Source: Thiogranum sp. (lineage in GTDB: Bacteria; Pseudomonadota; Gammaproteobacteria; DSM-19610). From it: a stretch of 64,000 bases of DNA. Shown piece by piece: positions 26,135-35,523 of the stretch. The stretch is taken from positions 18,761 to 82,760 of the forward strand of contig JASBSN010000043.1 in NCBI GenBank assembly GCA_030148915.1, written 5' to 3'. Each line of letters opens with the position of its first letter. The first letter of the stretch is position 1. Below the pieces are notes generated by a model. The model saw only the letters and a list, made by a program, of their open reading frames with translations, had not been told where the DNA came from and did no database searches. The position numbers and the translations under genes were made by a program.

Positions 26135-28018
26135 CTACGCGCCGCTACGGCGCATACGCCGAGCGCGCAGTAGCCCCAACACCACAGCCACCACTACCAC
26201 GAGCAGGGGTACCAGGCCGATATTGATGAGTTTCAGCCGGTTGCCCAGTTTTTCGATGTTGCGGGTCAACTCATGCTGTACATTACGCAGCGCCTTGCGG
26301 GTTTTGCTCTGCTCGCTCTGGAATGCGCGCAGCTCCTCGCGCTGCTCGGGGCTGATGATGAGTGTGTTCCCGTCTTCATTGCGTTGGCGAAGGGTGCCGA
26401 TTTTTTGTTCGGTCTCGCTGAGTTTTATTTGCAGGGCGCGCTCCTTGGCGCGAAATTGTTTCTCGGCGGCCTCCTTCAGTGCGGCCACTTTGCCGAACGG
26501 GCGCGCCGAGCGGGCGCGGCTGCGCAGGCTGATCAGGTCGCTGCTGCCGCTTAAATTCTCCAGGGCGTTGATCAGAAAGGCGCCGTTGTCGGCGCGGGTG
26601 GCGGCCACGCGGCGACCGTAGAAGTCTTTGAAATCGACCCAGAACCGGTCCTGGAGCATGTCGCTGTCGGCCACTACGATAAGGTCCACCGGTCGTTGCG
26701 CCTCAGTAAGGCGGTGGCTGTTATCCGCGCCGTCGAGACCGTTTGGAAAAGCCGATTTAAGCTCGCCCCGGATGCGCGCAGCCAAAACCAGGGGGGTTCC
26801 GCCCGGCGCATAAGTCTGCAGCAGGTCAGTCGGCTTGGTGCCGTATTTGACATAGCCTGCGTCCAGCTGCATAGCCTGATCGCTGGTCTGAATCAGGGGC
26901 ACCATCTGTGTGGTTGCGCCCGGGCGTTTGAGCAAATAGCCCGAGCTGGCCATCACCAGGCTCTGCAGATCGGCGGTGACAAAGTCCTGGTGGTTAAAAG
27001 CGTTCTTGCTCAAGCTCAGCCAGACGACATAGTCCACCGGCGTTCCGCGGCTGGTCATGACGCTGGCGGCCGCGCGCCGATCGACGGCGATATGACCGGG
27101 TGCCAGTTGCACGCCCCAGGCGTTCATTAACCGCTGCAGATTTGCATGACGCACGGCCTCGACATATCCCTGCTCGGGGCTGGTCACCTTCGGCAGCGAC
27201 GTATCGGCTTCCGAAAATGCGTCGAGAAACACAACTACCCGCCCGCCAGCCAGCACATACTGGTCAATGGCGAACAGCGTTTTATCCGGCAGATTTTTCG
27301 GATACACCAGCATCAGTACATCGATATTGTCGGCAACATGCGTCGTCTCGGTACCCAGGCTCACGACATCGAATGATTGTTTTATCTGCGTGAGGGTAAA
27401 CCAGTCTTGCTGCGGCTCACTGGGCAAGGAACGCGCGGCTGCGGAACCGCCCATCGCCGGTAAGCCCGACAACAGACCCACCACGGGCTTGCGCGGATTT
27501 GCCAGACTGTAGATCAGCTTGGAGAGCGTGTATTCCAGCGCATCTTCCTGGTCCGGTTGAAAGAACGGGATGCGTCGGATATCCCCCACCGAATTGCTGC
27601 CGACCAGCCCGAAATAGGCGTAACTTCCCGAGCTCTTGCCGGGCACGCCCTGCATACCATAGCGCGCCGCCTGCTCTTCGGTCTCAGAAAACGGCTCGGG
27701 TTGTTCAACTATCAGTCGCAGCTTGCCGTCGCTGAGCGAGGCATATTCTTCGAGCAGTTCGCGCACCCGCTGCCCGTAGGTGGAGACCACGGGCATGTCG
27801 CTGAACTGTTTGTTGGAGAAATAAAAGCGCAGTGTAAGCGGTTCATCGAGATTGGCCAGAATGCTGCGGGTGCCGGCGGACAAGGTGTAGAGTCTGTTTT
27901 CGGTCAGATCGAAGCGGACGTTGTTCAGAAATACATCGGCGAACACATTGATAATCAGCAGCAGCGCGGCGAGCGCTATCAGCCCCGAGGCGGAATAAAA
28001 TGCGCGCCGCGTCAGCAT
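26135..28018 (-). CDS. GldG-like ABC-associated membrane protein
   Basis: This 627-residue protein has an N-terminal membrane segment (about 9-30) and a large extracytoplasmic region with the family phrase FDLTENRLYTLSAGTRSIL. A charged coiled coil (about 520-600) and a C-terminal membrane segment (about 600-620, LVPLLVVVVAVVLGLL) follow. This is the GldG/DUF4350-type layout. It is co-directional with a GldF-like permease and GldA-like ATPase upstream and DUF4340 downstream, so the four likely form one transport or remodelling complex. No gliding genes are visible, so gliding itself should not be inferred. Confidence 0.83.
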   Translation of the reverse strand: MLTRRAFYSASGLIALAALLLIINVFADVFLNNVRFDLTENRLYTLSAGTRSILANLDEPLTLRFYFSNKQFSDMPVVSTYGQRVRELLEEYASLSDGKLRLIVEQPEPFSETEEQAARYGMQGVPGKSSGSYAYFGLVGSNSVGDIRRIPFFQPDQEDALEYTLSKLIYSLANPRKPVVGLLSGLPAMGGSAAARSLPSEPQQDWFTLTQIKQSFDVVSLGTETTHVADNIDVLMLVYPKNLPDKTLFAIDQYVLAGGRVVVFLDAFSEADTSLPKVTSPEQGYVEAVRHANLQRLMNAWGVQLAPGHIAVDRRAAASVMTSRGTPVDYVVWLSLSKNAFNHQDFVTADLQSLVMASSGYLLKRPGATTQMVPLIQTSDQAMQLDAGYVKYGTKPTDLLQTYAPGGTPLVLAARIRGELKSAFPNGLDGADNSHRLTEAQRPVDLIVVADSDMLQDRFWVDFKDFYGRRVAATRADNGAFLINALENLSGSSDLISLRSRARSARPFGKVAALKEAAEKQFRAKERALQIKLSETEQKIGTLRQRNEDGNTLIISPEQREELRAFQSEQSKTRKALRNVQHELTRNIEKLGNRLKLINIGLVPLLVVVVAVVLGLLRARRMRRSGA

Positions 28019-28049
28019 CGCCGTTTTGCGCTCTGCTGAAAGAGCGCCA

Positions 28050-28784
28050 TCAGTCGGATTTCCCCGTTTCTACGGCGATCACGTTGGCCATCAGCCAGCA
28101 ACCAATGAAGGAGAGGAAAAAAATTGCATCGCGCAGATCGATGACGCCTTTGGTGATTGATTCGAAGTGGCTCAGAAAACTCATCCTGCCGACCGCGTTG
28201 ATCAGCGCCGGCGGCGCCCAGCCCTGGAAGATATCCATCACCATGGGAAAACCCGCCAGGACAAAAACCAAGCAGATAACGAACGAGAACACAAAGGCGA
28301 TGACCTGGTTGCGGGTAAACGCCGATACACAGGCGCCGACGGCGAGATAGGCCCCTGCCATCAGGAAGCTGCCAAAATAGCTCAGCGCGATGACGGGATT
28401 ATCGGCGTGGCCGAGATAATTGATAGTGAGCCATACTGGAAAGGTCAGCGCCAGGGCGATGCCGGTGAACGTCCACGCGGCGAGAAATTTGCCGATTACC
28501 GCCGCGCCGACCGATACCGGCAGCGTCATCAACAATTCAATCGTTCCGCTCTTGCGCTCCTCCGACCACAGGCGCATCGACAGCGCCGGAATCAAAAACA
28601 GATAGAGCCAGGGATGAAAGGTGAAAAAGGGCTGCAGATCGGCCTGACCGCGCTCGTACAGTCCACCCAGGTAAAATGTAAAGGCGCCGGACAGCACCAG
28701 AAAGATGACGATAAACACGTACGCCACCGGGGTGGCGAAGTAGTTGCCGAGCTCTCGCCTGAGGATGGCGCCGGTCACCGTCAC
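28050..28784 (-). CDS. ABC transporter permease (GldF-like)
   Basis: This 244-residue protein has six hydrophobic segments and the ABC-2 motif RLWSEERKSGTIELLMTLPVS, typical of GldF/NosY-type permeases. It starts with GTG overlapping the ATPase stop (GTGA) and is followed 31 bases later by the GldG-like gene. It forms the membrane part of the ABC module with the upstream ATPase. The substrate is not known. Confidence 0.87.
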   Translation of the reverse strand: MTVTGAILRRELGNYFATPVAYVFIVIFLVLSGAFTFYLGGLYERGQADLQPFFTFHPWLYLFLIPALSMRLWSEERKSGTIELLMTLPVSVGAAVIGKFLAAWTFTGIALALTFPVWLTINYLGHADNPVIALSYFGSFLMAGAYLAVGACVSAFTRNQVIAFVFSFVICLVFVLAGFPMVMDIFQGWAPPALINAVGRMSFLSHFESITKGVIDLRDAIFFLSFIGCWLMANVIAVETGKSD

Positions 28785-29764
28785 GCTGGCTCCCCGCGCT
28801 GCGCGGCTTCGGCCGGGCCGGTGATACGGCGAAACACCTCATCGAGCTGTCCGCTCTCGACAACCAGTTCCTGGAGCTGCCAGGTTTCGGCGCGCGCCAG
28901 CTGTGCTACCTGTTTGACGATGGCCGTTGCGTTGTTGGGTAGCACCATGAGCTGATCGGCTTCGTCGCTTTGGTTCACCCGCCCGACTCCGTGCAGATCC
29001 AGCAGGCGTGCTGCGGCGTCCGCCGGGACGTTGCCTGCAAAGCGCAAACGCACCGCGTTGTGCAGACTGGACATGCACAACAGCTGCTGTGGTGTCCCGT
29101 CAAACTTGAGTCTGCCGTGCGCGATGATAATAGCGCGATCGCAAATCGCGTCCACTTCTTCGAGGATATGCGTGGAGATCAGAATAGCCTTGTCTCTGGC
29201 CATCTCCCGGATCAGTGTACGCACTTCATGCTTCTGGTTGGGGTCGAGGCCGTCGGTCGGTTCATCCATCACCAGGATCGGGGGATCGTGCAGGATCGCC
29301 TGCGCCAGTCCGACGCGCCGTTTAAAGCCTTTTGATAGGGTCTCGATGGGCTTGTAGGCGACCGAGCCCAGATTTGCCTTCTCAACGGCCGCCGCCACCC
29401 GTGAGCGCCGTTCGCGGCGGCGGTAACCGCGCATGCGGGCGATAAAGGTGAGAAAGGCGCTGACCGACATATCGGCGTAGGCGGGAGCGCCTTCGGGCAG
29501 ATAACCGAGACAACGCTTGGCTTCGAGCGGCCGCCGATCGATGTCGTACCCACCCACCCATACCTGCCCCCGGGTGGGTGCCAAGAACCCGGCGATCATC
29601 TTCATCGTGGTGGATTTGCCGGCGCCGTTGGGGCCGAGAAAGCCGAGCACTTCACCGCGGCGGACCGCGAAGGAAATGTCCTTGACGGCGCTAAAAGCGC
29701 CGAAATCTTTACCCAGCGACGCGACTTCGACCGCTGCGCGTGACTGTGCGCCGGCGCTCGTCAT
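28781..29764 (-). CDS. ABC transporter ATP-binding protein (GldA-like)
   Basis: This 327-residue ATPase has Walker A GPNGAGKST (about 44-52), the signature region LSKGFKRRVGLAQA (a K in place of the usual second G), and Walker B ILVMDEPTDGLDP, with the switch His in ISTHIL. The C-terminal 90 residues are a family-specific extension that may contact the permease. It heads a four-gene minus-strand operon (ATPase, permease, GldG-like, DUF4340). The 100 bases before it contain a TATAAA on the minus strand but no convincing -35. Confidence 0.88.
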   Translation of the reverse strand: MTSAGAQSRAAVEVASLGKDFGAFSAVKDISFAVRRGEVLGFLGPNGAGKSTTMKMIAGFLAPTRGQVWVGGYDIDRRPLEAKRCLGYLPEGAPAYADMSVSAFLTFIARMRGYRRRERRSRVAAAVEKANLGSVAYKPIETLSKGFKRRVGLAQAILHDPPILVMDEPTDGLDPNQKHEVRTLIREMARDKAILISTHILEEVDAICDRAIIIAHGRLKFDGTPQQLLCMSSLHNAVRLRFAGNVPADAAARLLDLHGVGRVNQSDEADQLMVLPNNATAIVKQVAQLARAETWQLQELVVESGQLDEVFRRITGPAEAAQRGEPA

Positions 29765-29863
29765 GTGGGGCGGGGAGAAGATTTAATCATAGTGCCTGGA
29801 GCGGTATTTGTTAATGCAAAGTTATTTATAGCCGACTAATCGCAAGACGCAGATGGAGCCGGT

Positions 29864-30508
29864 TTATTCTTTTTCCGTTTGCGCGGCGGCCGTTGCCGGT
29901 ACCGGGCGATAGCTGACAAATTTGCGTTCAATCAGCTTTTTGTCCTGATACCAGATCTGGAAGATCCAGTCACCTTCGACGAGTTCATAGTCTTCGTTGA
30001 ATACGTAGCCGTCGAAACCCATCACCTGCTGGGTTTCCACCCGGCCTTTGAAGTGACGCTCCCAGCCGGTGGTTTTTGAGCCGTCGGGCAAGGTCATTTG
30101 CGGATGAATCAGTACTTTTTTCAGCTCCATGACCGGCTTGATCAGCGCTTCCGGCGGCAAATCGAATAAACGATACTGATAGCCGAAATAGGTCTCTTTG
30201 AGCAAGGGGATACGATCTGTCATGCTCACGTGCTCGAGCGTGGGTTTGCGTATGACTTTGCCGGTATTGGTTTCGCTGCTGTCCTTGAGTTGGCCTTTCC
30301 GCAGTGCTTTGTAGATGCCGAACTGGAAGACGTGAGCCGTCGGCCCTTGGGACTGGGAATCGGTTGGCGCAGCGACACCCGCGCTCGCTCCGGCCTCGGT
30401 GGCGTTCAGTTCGCCGCTGGGGGCTGTCGGCTCGCTAACACTGCTGTCGGCCGTACGTTCGCAGCCCGCCAGCGCGATAACAAACACGAGCATGATTACG
30501 CGTATCAT
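29864..30508 (-). CDS. DUF3859 lipoprotein
   Basis: This 214-residue protein has a signal peptide with lipobox ALAGC (Cys15). A Ser/Ala/Thr-rich linker (17-55) follows, then a single beta-sandwich-like DUF3859 domain (about 58-200) with QFGIYKALRKG near its start and WIFQIWYQDKKLIERKFVSY near the end. It is probably anchored in the outer membrane. Its partner is not evident: it lies between the GldA-like operon and a terminator on the same strand. Family function is unknown. Confidence 0.78.
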   Translation of the reverse strand: MIRVIMLVFVIALAGCERTADSSVSEPTAPSGELNATEAGASAGVAAPTDSQSQGPTAHVFQFGIYKALRKGQLKDSSETNTGKVIRKPTLEHVSMTDRIPLLKETYFGYQYRLFDLPPEALIKPVMELKKVLIHPQMTLPDGSKTTGWERHFKGRVETQQVMGFDGYVFNEDYELVEGDWIFQIWYQDKKLIERKFVSYRPVPATAAAQTEKE

Positions 30509-30596
30509 AATCCGTCCTCTATGGTTCCAGCCGCCGGCGCGTATAACCAGTATCCCGGTAAGCGGTGGCTAAGTCCAGATTGATTCGGGAGAGTAG

Positions 30597-30630
30597 GGAA
30601 AAAAATAGGGGCGCTACATGCGCAGCGCCC
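30597..30630 (-). terminator. Rho-independent terminator for the 234-residue secreted protein gene
   Basis: Read on the minus strand, GGGCGCT and AGCGCCC (30609-30630) form a stem with an 8-base loop and are followed by CTATTTTTTT. It sits about 100 bases after the stop at 30735 and separates the oxidase region from the DUF3859 gene. The rest of the 226-base gap holds nothing else recognisable. Confidence 0.8.
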
Positions 30631-30734
30631 GAGAGAGGAAGGGGTCATACTTGCTCTTTATGCCGGTTGGCGTTTTATGGTTAGTGGGCCTTCTGCGCTA
30701 TAGCAGCTTGTCGTGCAGCTTGCTCGGATGCGCT

Positions 30735-31439
30735 TCAGGGATACTGGAACCAGGCTTCCCGGGTCGCCGGCGACAGCCCGTGGCTGGCACTGTCAGTACA
30801 GTGCGAAACCACCCTGATCAGAAAAGGTGTGCCTTCCTGACCGGGCTCTCTGGGATCGGCAATCGCCGTGGGGACATTGGCGTGTCCTTCGTGTCCGGGC
30901 CGCGAAGTTGTCGTCATCTGAAACGGGTAGGCGCCGCGTACCAGCGGAAAATCGAGCGTAGTCTTGAACTCGCCACGGCCGGATGCATCAGTGGTGAACG
31001 AGTTGATTGATGCGCTGGCCCCGGCGGGGTCCACCCACGGACTGATCCCGTTCAGGGCGTCGAGGGCGGAGCCTGGCGCCAGCGGGGTTGCGCCGCCGCC
31101 GGTCAGAGGGCTGCCGGCGCTGTTCAAGCCGTTCTTGCCCTTGATGCGGACCCACACGGTGAACAGCGTGTCCGGCGCGGCGCCATTGACTTCGATCTCG
31201 ACACGGCTTGCGTCGCCCTTCTGGCTGACTTCGAGCGTCGCGGTCGCGCCCTGCCAGCCGTTACCGCTGGGGTCCAGTGCGCAGTTGGCCTCGACGGTGT
31301 CGCCGCTACCACTGGCTGAGCCGGGGCCTCGCCGGCTCATGTTGTCATCTATCACGCTGGAGCCGGCCAGTGCCATGGAAGAGGCCGCGCCCATTGTCAG
31401 CAGCGTAACGGCGAGTGTCGTCATTTTGAAATTGATCAT
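30735..31439 (-). CDS. Secreted protein of unknown function, two Cys
   Basis: This 234-residue protein has a signal peptide (TTLAVTLLTMGAASSMALA). The rest reads as beta-sandwich material: ATLEVSQKGDASRVEIEV, then TLFTVWVRIKGKNGL and FLIRVVSHC. Two Cys (ANCALD near 53 and SHCTD near 212) could form a disulfide. I chose the ATG at 31439, which has GAGG upstream; the open frame to 31544 adds no signal-like sequence. I do not recognise the family. It lies 113 bases downstream of the 514-residue secreted protein gene and may share its transcript. Confidence 0.7.
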   Translation of the reverse strand: MINFKMTTLAVTLLTMGAASSMALAGSSVIDDNMSRRGPGSASGSGDTVEANCALDPSGNGWQGATATLEVSQKGDASRVEIEVNGAAPDTLFTVWVRIKGKNGLNSAGSPLTGGGATPLAPGSALDALNGISPWVDPAGASASINSFTTDASGRGEFKTTLDFPLVRGAYPFQMTTTSRPGHEGHANVPTAIADPREPGQEGTPFLIRVVSHCTDSASHGLSPATREAWFQYP

Positions 31440-31551
31440 CGTTGCATACCCTCTACTTTTGTTTTGATAGTTAAACAAGTTATGCGCCCCCGGCGAACGG
31501 CCGCTGAACCGGTCAGGGCAAAGTCCACCGGGAGCATCTCCCAACAGCTAC

Positions 31552-33096
31552 TTACTGAACGAACGCTTCGTGAATGACCATCAGCATGCGCGGATCAACA
31601 AAGTCCGTGCCGCCGGTGACATTGTCGCGGCCGAGATAGGTGGCGATTGGCTGGGCGCAGCCACTATTGTCGGCGCCGGCGGCCTGATCACCGGTGCAGG
31701 TGCCGTCCTGGGCATCGGCGTCTTGCGGTGCGATCGAGTATTCACCGACGCCGCCGCCCTGGACGAAGCAGCGCGCCGGGGGTACCGATCCGTGCTCCGT
31801 GCAGCCCGGGTTATACGCCGATGAGGCGATCAGCAGGGTCTCGACGTCACAGGCGGTACCCGCCGGGTTGCTGCCGTTTGCCGTCGGGCCACCGATATTG
31901 TCGCAGGCCACCGCGGACATACGGTTGGGGCGAATGCCGGCAATGACGTTCACGCCCGGGTCCAGACCGATGGTGCGCGAGGGGAAATCGTCGCCGAAAT
32001 CGACCACGTCAACGCGCTGCCGGAACACGCTCGGGTTACAGCCACCCGGTGTGCCGGGAACTTCGCCGCGCAGACAATCGCGCGAACGCGCACGGTCGGT
32101 GACATAAATGGTACCGTCCTCGTCGTAACCCCAGGCGCGCAGCGAGTCACGGCGCGACGGGTCATCGAGCGGTTTGCCCGGGCGCAGGTCGATCCAGCGG
32201 CTGACGTGAGCGCGGTTCTTTTTATCGCCGAGCTCGAAGTGCTCGTCCAAATCATTAGAACCCACTCCTGCCACGTCGTCTTTAAGACCGCGTTTCCAGT
32301 CCACCATGGCGATGGCGGCGCCGTGGAACATGCTCAGCCCCATGCCTTCGCTGCTGAAGGCGATACCGGCGATACAGGTCCAACGGGGATCCTTGTTTTT
32401 TGGTTGACTGTATTCGTCGATCACCTGCATGGTTTCCTGGTCGATGACCAGCACCCGGCTGTTGGCATTGCGCTCGGCGGTCGTGTTGACGGGCGGGAAG
32501 TACTGATTGGCCTCCAGTCCGCCTTCAGGCGCCACATCGGAGTTGGAGGCGTTAAAGAAGTTCGCATCGCAGATGGCCTGCACCAGGTTACCGTTGGGCA
32601 TCATCTGTGTTCCCAGCGGCCGCGGTACGGTGCCGCGCCCGGCGGGGCCGGTGGGATTACCGAGCAGCGGGCGGTAGGAGACGGTACGGATCGGCGTGCC
32701 GTCACGATGAAATTCGGTCAGCGCCTGCTGGCCGGCACTGGTGATGAAGGCGTGTCCGTTCAGACCGCCCGAGAGTACGCCGGTCGGTTTGAACGGACCC
32801 GGGCATTCCAGATTGCCGCTGCCATTTTCGCACACCGGGCCGTTGGGGTCCGCGGAGCCGCCAAAGGGATTACTTACCGTAATGCCGCGCGCGCCTGTGA
32901 CGATACTGACTTCCAGCACCTGGCCGGGACCCTGCACGCCAAACGGAGCGTTCATGGCGTCCGCCATCATGAAATTGGCTTCCAGACAGGCCGGTTGGCC
33001 GACCTCATCCAGACCGTGAGCGGTGACGCCGCCGGCAACCATGGCGAGACCCAGGCCGTAGGCCAGGCTCGTAAGTGGTTTTATTGTTGATTTCAT
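31552..33096 (-). CDS. Secreted beta-propeller-like protein of unknown function
   Basis: This 514-residue exported protein has a signal peptide (SLAYGLGLAMVAGGVTAHG). Repeated blocks of loop plus beta strand (GHAFITSAGQQALTEFHRDG, NSRVLVIDQETMQVIDEYSQ, TIYVTDRARSRD) read like an NHL/SMP-30-type propeller. Many Cys residues (over ten) are spread across loops and suggest disulfides. Met-rich stretches (ANFMMADAMNAPFG, GTQMMPNG) could bind copper. I chose the ATG at 33096, preceded by GAGGAG. No enzymatic motif is seen. It is the first gene on the minus strand beside the ECF sigma factor, so it may be a target of that factor. Confidence 0.72.
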   Translation of the reverse strand: MKSTIKPLTSLAYGLGLAMVAGGVTAHGLDEVGQPACLEANFMMADAMNAPFGVQGPGQVLEVSIVTGARGITVSNPFGGSADPNGPVCENGSGNLECPGPFKPTGVLSGGLNGHAFITSAGQQALTEFHRDGTPIRTVSYRPLLGNPTGPAGRGTVPRPLGTQMMPNGNLVQAICDANFFNASNSDVAPEGGLEANQYFPPVNTTAERNANSRVLVIDQETMQVIDEYSQPKNKDPRWTCIAGIAFSSEGMGLSMFHGAAIAMVDWKRGLKDDVAGVGSNDLDEHFELGDKKNRAHVSRWIDLRPGKPLDDPSRRDSLRAWGYDEDGTIYVTDRARSRDCLRGEVPGTPGGCNPSVFRQRVDVVDFGDDFPSRTIGLDPGVNVIAGIRPNRMSAVACDNIGGPTANGSNPAGTACDVETLLIASSAYNPGCTEHGSVPPARCFVQGGGVGEYSIAPQDADAQDGTCTGDQAAGADNSGCAQPIATYLGRDNVTGGTDFVDPRMLMVIHEAFVQ

Positions 33097-33317
33097 CAGT
33101 GTTGAGCTCCTCACAATATTTAGTATTGGTAGAATGAGTGTTATGTAGCGAAGGCATGCGGCGCGCCTGAGCGGCCGCTGCTAAAGGTAGGGAGGCGCGA
33201 GCGGTGTAATTTATTCGAATTTACTTAGCATCTTAAGGCACATAAAGACTGAATCTATGCCGCCGCCAGAGCGGCCCAATTTGAATAATGCCCGGACTGG
33301 CGCGTCTGAAGAAGAAT

Positions 33318-33869
33318 ATGAGTCTCTTAAATCAGATTTTCTCCCGCCGCGACCAGCGCAGGACAATCGCCGCTGACCGCGACCGCCTCTACCGCGTGGC
33401 GTTGTCCTGGTGCGGGGACCCCATGGTGGCCGACGACCTGGTTCAGGAGGCTCTGCTTATCGCCCTGCACAGCATCGATCAACTGCGGGACAGCCGCTGT
33501 CTGAGTGCCTGGATGTACCGAATTCTCAGCAACTGCTGGCACCAGCACCTGCGCCAGCTGCGCCCGATGACTGACATCGATGACGCCAGCATCGTCAGCG
33601 ACACAGACGCGGAATCCTGCTGTTGCGAACAACAAACCGTGGCCCGGGTCCGGGCCGCTATCTTGAAATTACCGCCCGGACAGCGCCAGACCTTGACGCT
33701 GGTCGATCTGGGCGGATTCTCTTATGCCGAAGTTGCCGAGGCATTGAATATTCCTATTGGTACGGTGATGAGTCGCCTGCATACGGCGCGCCGTTCGTTG
33801 CGGAGACTTTTGCTGGGTATCTGCGACTCGACGCCCGTGCCGGTGGCCCGGATAGGCGACCTGAAGTAA
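33318..33869 (+). CDS. ECF-type RNA polymerase sigma factor
   Basis: This 183-residue protein has sigma region 2 (RLYRVALSWCGDPMVADDLVQEALL, in part) with the DDLVQE core, and region 4 (GGFSYAEVAEALNIPIGTVMSRLHTARRSLRR, in part) with a clear helix-turn-helix. No sigma3 is present, which defines the ECF group. The ATG at 33318 has AAGAAG upstream and is preferred over 33288. A CCC cluster lies in the linker (ESCCCEQQ). No anti-sigma gene is adjacent, so control may be by transcription or by an anti-sigma elsewhere. It is divergent from the beta-propeller-like gene. Confidence 0.9.
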   Translation: MSLLNQIFSRRDQRRTIAADRDRLYRVALSWCGDPMVADDLVQEALLIALHSIDQLRDSRCLSAWMYRILSNCWHQHLRQLRPMTDIDDASIVSDTDAESCCCEQQTVARVRAAILKLPPGQRQTLTLVDLGGFSYAEVAEALNIPIGTVMSRLHTARRSLRRLLLGICDSTPVPVARIGDLK

Positions 33870-34115
33870 GGTATTCCGGCCTGCCCAGCGCCTTCTATCT
33901 GTGACTTAACGCACAGAAGACTCCGTATCACCGGACAAATAACTCCGAAAGCTAAAAATATCGAATAAATCCGGCGTCTGAATACTCTCTCATCGGCGGG
34001 TTCGGATGGGACGGTTTGCGGCGGCCTGGATTAAATCCGCCGCTTTATCCGTCTTTCAGTGTGGGAGCTATTTTTCTCTAAATAATAAGTTCTGCAGAAA
34101 ATAATAAACCTGCGA

Positions 34116-34129
34116 CCGTACCGGTACGG
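34116..34129. promoter_or_regulatory. 14-bp perfect palindrome before the Crp/Fnr gene
   Basis: CCGTACCGGTACGG is a perfect palindrome, 27 bases upstream of the ATG at 34157 and followed by an A-rich stretch. Its position suits an operator, possibly autoregulatory. The 287 bases between the ECF gene and this point also hold a short hairpin (TTCTGCAGAA near 34090) and AT-rich promoter-like sequence, with no gene. Confidence 0.4.
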
Positions 34130-34156
34130 AAAAAAATAATGTTTAGGAGAGGAGCG

Positions 34157-34858
34157 ATGTTGAATGAGGTTCGACATACGGCAGGCGTAATAAACCATCA
34201 ACAGACCTGGCTGAAGCAAATTCCCGGTCTACAGCATATTACCGAGGATGTCTGGAAGGAGGCGTTGACCAAATCCGAAATTATTTCATTTCCCGCCGGC
34301 GCCAAATTGGTGCAGTGCGGCGACGCTGCAACCCATTTTGTGATTGTTCTGAAAGGCGTTGTCCGGGTGTTTCAGATCGCGGAAAGCGGCCGGGAGATTT
34401 GTCTTTATCGGGTGCGCAGGGGGCAGGTCTGCGTGCTGACCTTGACCAAGCTGCTCACTACCCGGGATATTTTCGCCCAAGCGGTGGCTGACGAAGATGT
34501 GCGCATTCTGGCCATGCCTATTGACTATTTTCGGCGCCTAATGGCCGAGTCCGAAGATTTCAGGCAGCATGTCATGTGCTCCATGGCCGATAGTTTTACC
34601 GAAGTGGTTCAACTGGTGGCCAATGTCAGTTTTCAGCGTCTGGAATTAAGGCTGGCGTGTTTGCTCGGAAAACTGGCTCAAGCGGAAACCTCCTGCACAC
34701 TCAAAGTCACCCATCAGGAAGTCGCCAATGAATTGGGGACTACGCGTGAAGTGGTCAGCAGGATATTGAAAGATTTCGAGAACATCGGTTGTATTAAGCT
34801 GCGCCGCGGCAGCATTGAAGTGCTGTCGGGCGAAACGCTGCAGGGGATCTCCGGTTAA
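34157..34858 (+). CDS. Crp/Fnr-family transcriptional regulator
   Basis: This 233-residue protein has a cyclic-nucleotide-binding-like beta-roll domain (about 25-140, with VLKGVVRVFQ and REICLYRVRRGQVCVLTLTKLL), a dimer helix, and a C-terminal winged helix. The recognition helix contains TTREVVSRILKDFE; the E--SR pattern matches FNR, which reads TTGAT half-sites. The N-terminal Cys cluster of FNR is absent, so it is unlikely to hold the FNR iron-sulfur centre. The conserved VCVLTL block is common in nitric-oxide, heme or redox-sensing members. I chose the ATG at 34157 because AGGAGAGGAG lies just upstream. It probably controls the surrounding cluster. Confidence 0.88.
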   Translation: MLNEVRHTAGVINHQQTWLKQIPGLQHITEDVWKEALTKSEIISFPAGAKLVQCGDAATHFVIVLKGVVRVFQIAESGREICLYRVRRGQVCVLTLTKLLTTRDIFAQAVADEDVRILAMPIDYFRRLMAESEDFRQHVMCSMADSFTEVVQLVANVSFQRLELRLACLLGKLAQAETSCTLKVTHQEVANELGTTREVVSRILKDFENIGCIKLRRGSIEVLSGETLQGISG

Positions 34859-34919
34859 CCGAGCGGCACTGTCAAGCGAGTCGAAACACCACATACCGTG
34901 TTCGAGGCGGGCGCGTTCG

Positions 34920-35474
34920 ATGAGGGCGCCTCGCGTGTTGGCCCTGCTGCTGGCCGCGACGGTGCTCGCCTGTAGCGACCGGGCGCAGTATGACAACCAC
35001 AGCGCAGCCTGTGATGCCGCACAACGACAGGGTCTTCTGGCGCTGGCCGTCAAGGCCTGTGGGCAGGCGGTGGTTGCGGCTGAGTCGGCTGGCTTGCCTG
35101 CGGCGACCAAATCCCAGGCGTTATACAGGCTTGGGCGGCTTAAACGACAGCAGGGAAAGTTTGTCCAAGCCGAGGCCCTGCTCAGCCGATCGCTTGGCGA
35201 AGAGGCGACGTTGGATACTGCGCAAATCGGTGATCGTCTGATTGAATTGAGTTTAAGCCTCGCCGGCCAGGGGCGCTGGTCCGAGGGCGCGCTGATACTG
35301 CAGCGCTTGATAACCTTACTTGATAATCTCCCGGAAACACCCCGCGCTGACACCGTCAATATTATTCACCGCTACCGTATACAGCTGAATAAAACCGGGC
35401 GCAGTGAGCTCGCGAGTCGCCTCGAAGCGGCGGCCGCAAAGCTAAAACAACCGCTGCCTGCAGATCGCAGCTGA
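34920..35474 (+). CDS. TPR-containing lipoprotein
   Basis: This 184-residue protein begins with a signal peptide ending at lipobox VLAC (Cys18). It is helical with TPR-like pairs: ALYRLGRLKRQQGKFVQAEALL, then LIELSLSLAGQGRWSEGALI. I chose the ATG at 34920 because it directly precedes the signal sequence; upstream codons overlap the end of the Crp/Fnr gene. It lies 61 bases after that gene and may be co-transcribed. TPR lipoproteins usually act as scaffolds; no partner is evident. Confidence 0.72.
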   Translation: MRAPRVLALLLAATVLACSDRAQYDNHSAACDAAQRQGLLALAVKACGQAVVAAESAGLPAATKSQALYRLGRLKRQQGKFVQAEALLSRSLGEEATLDTAQIGDRLIELSLSLAGQGRWSEGALILQRLITLLDNLPETPRADTVNIIHRYRIQLNKTGRSELASRLEAAAAKLKQPLPADRS

Positions 35475-35523
35475 TGGGCGTTCGTCGGCGTTTGCGGTTT
35501 TATTCGCGCCCGGTACAACGCCC

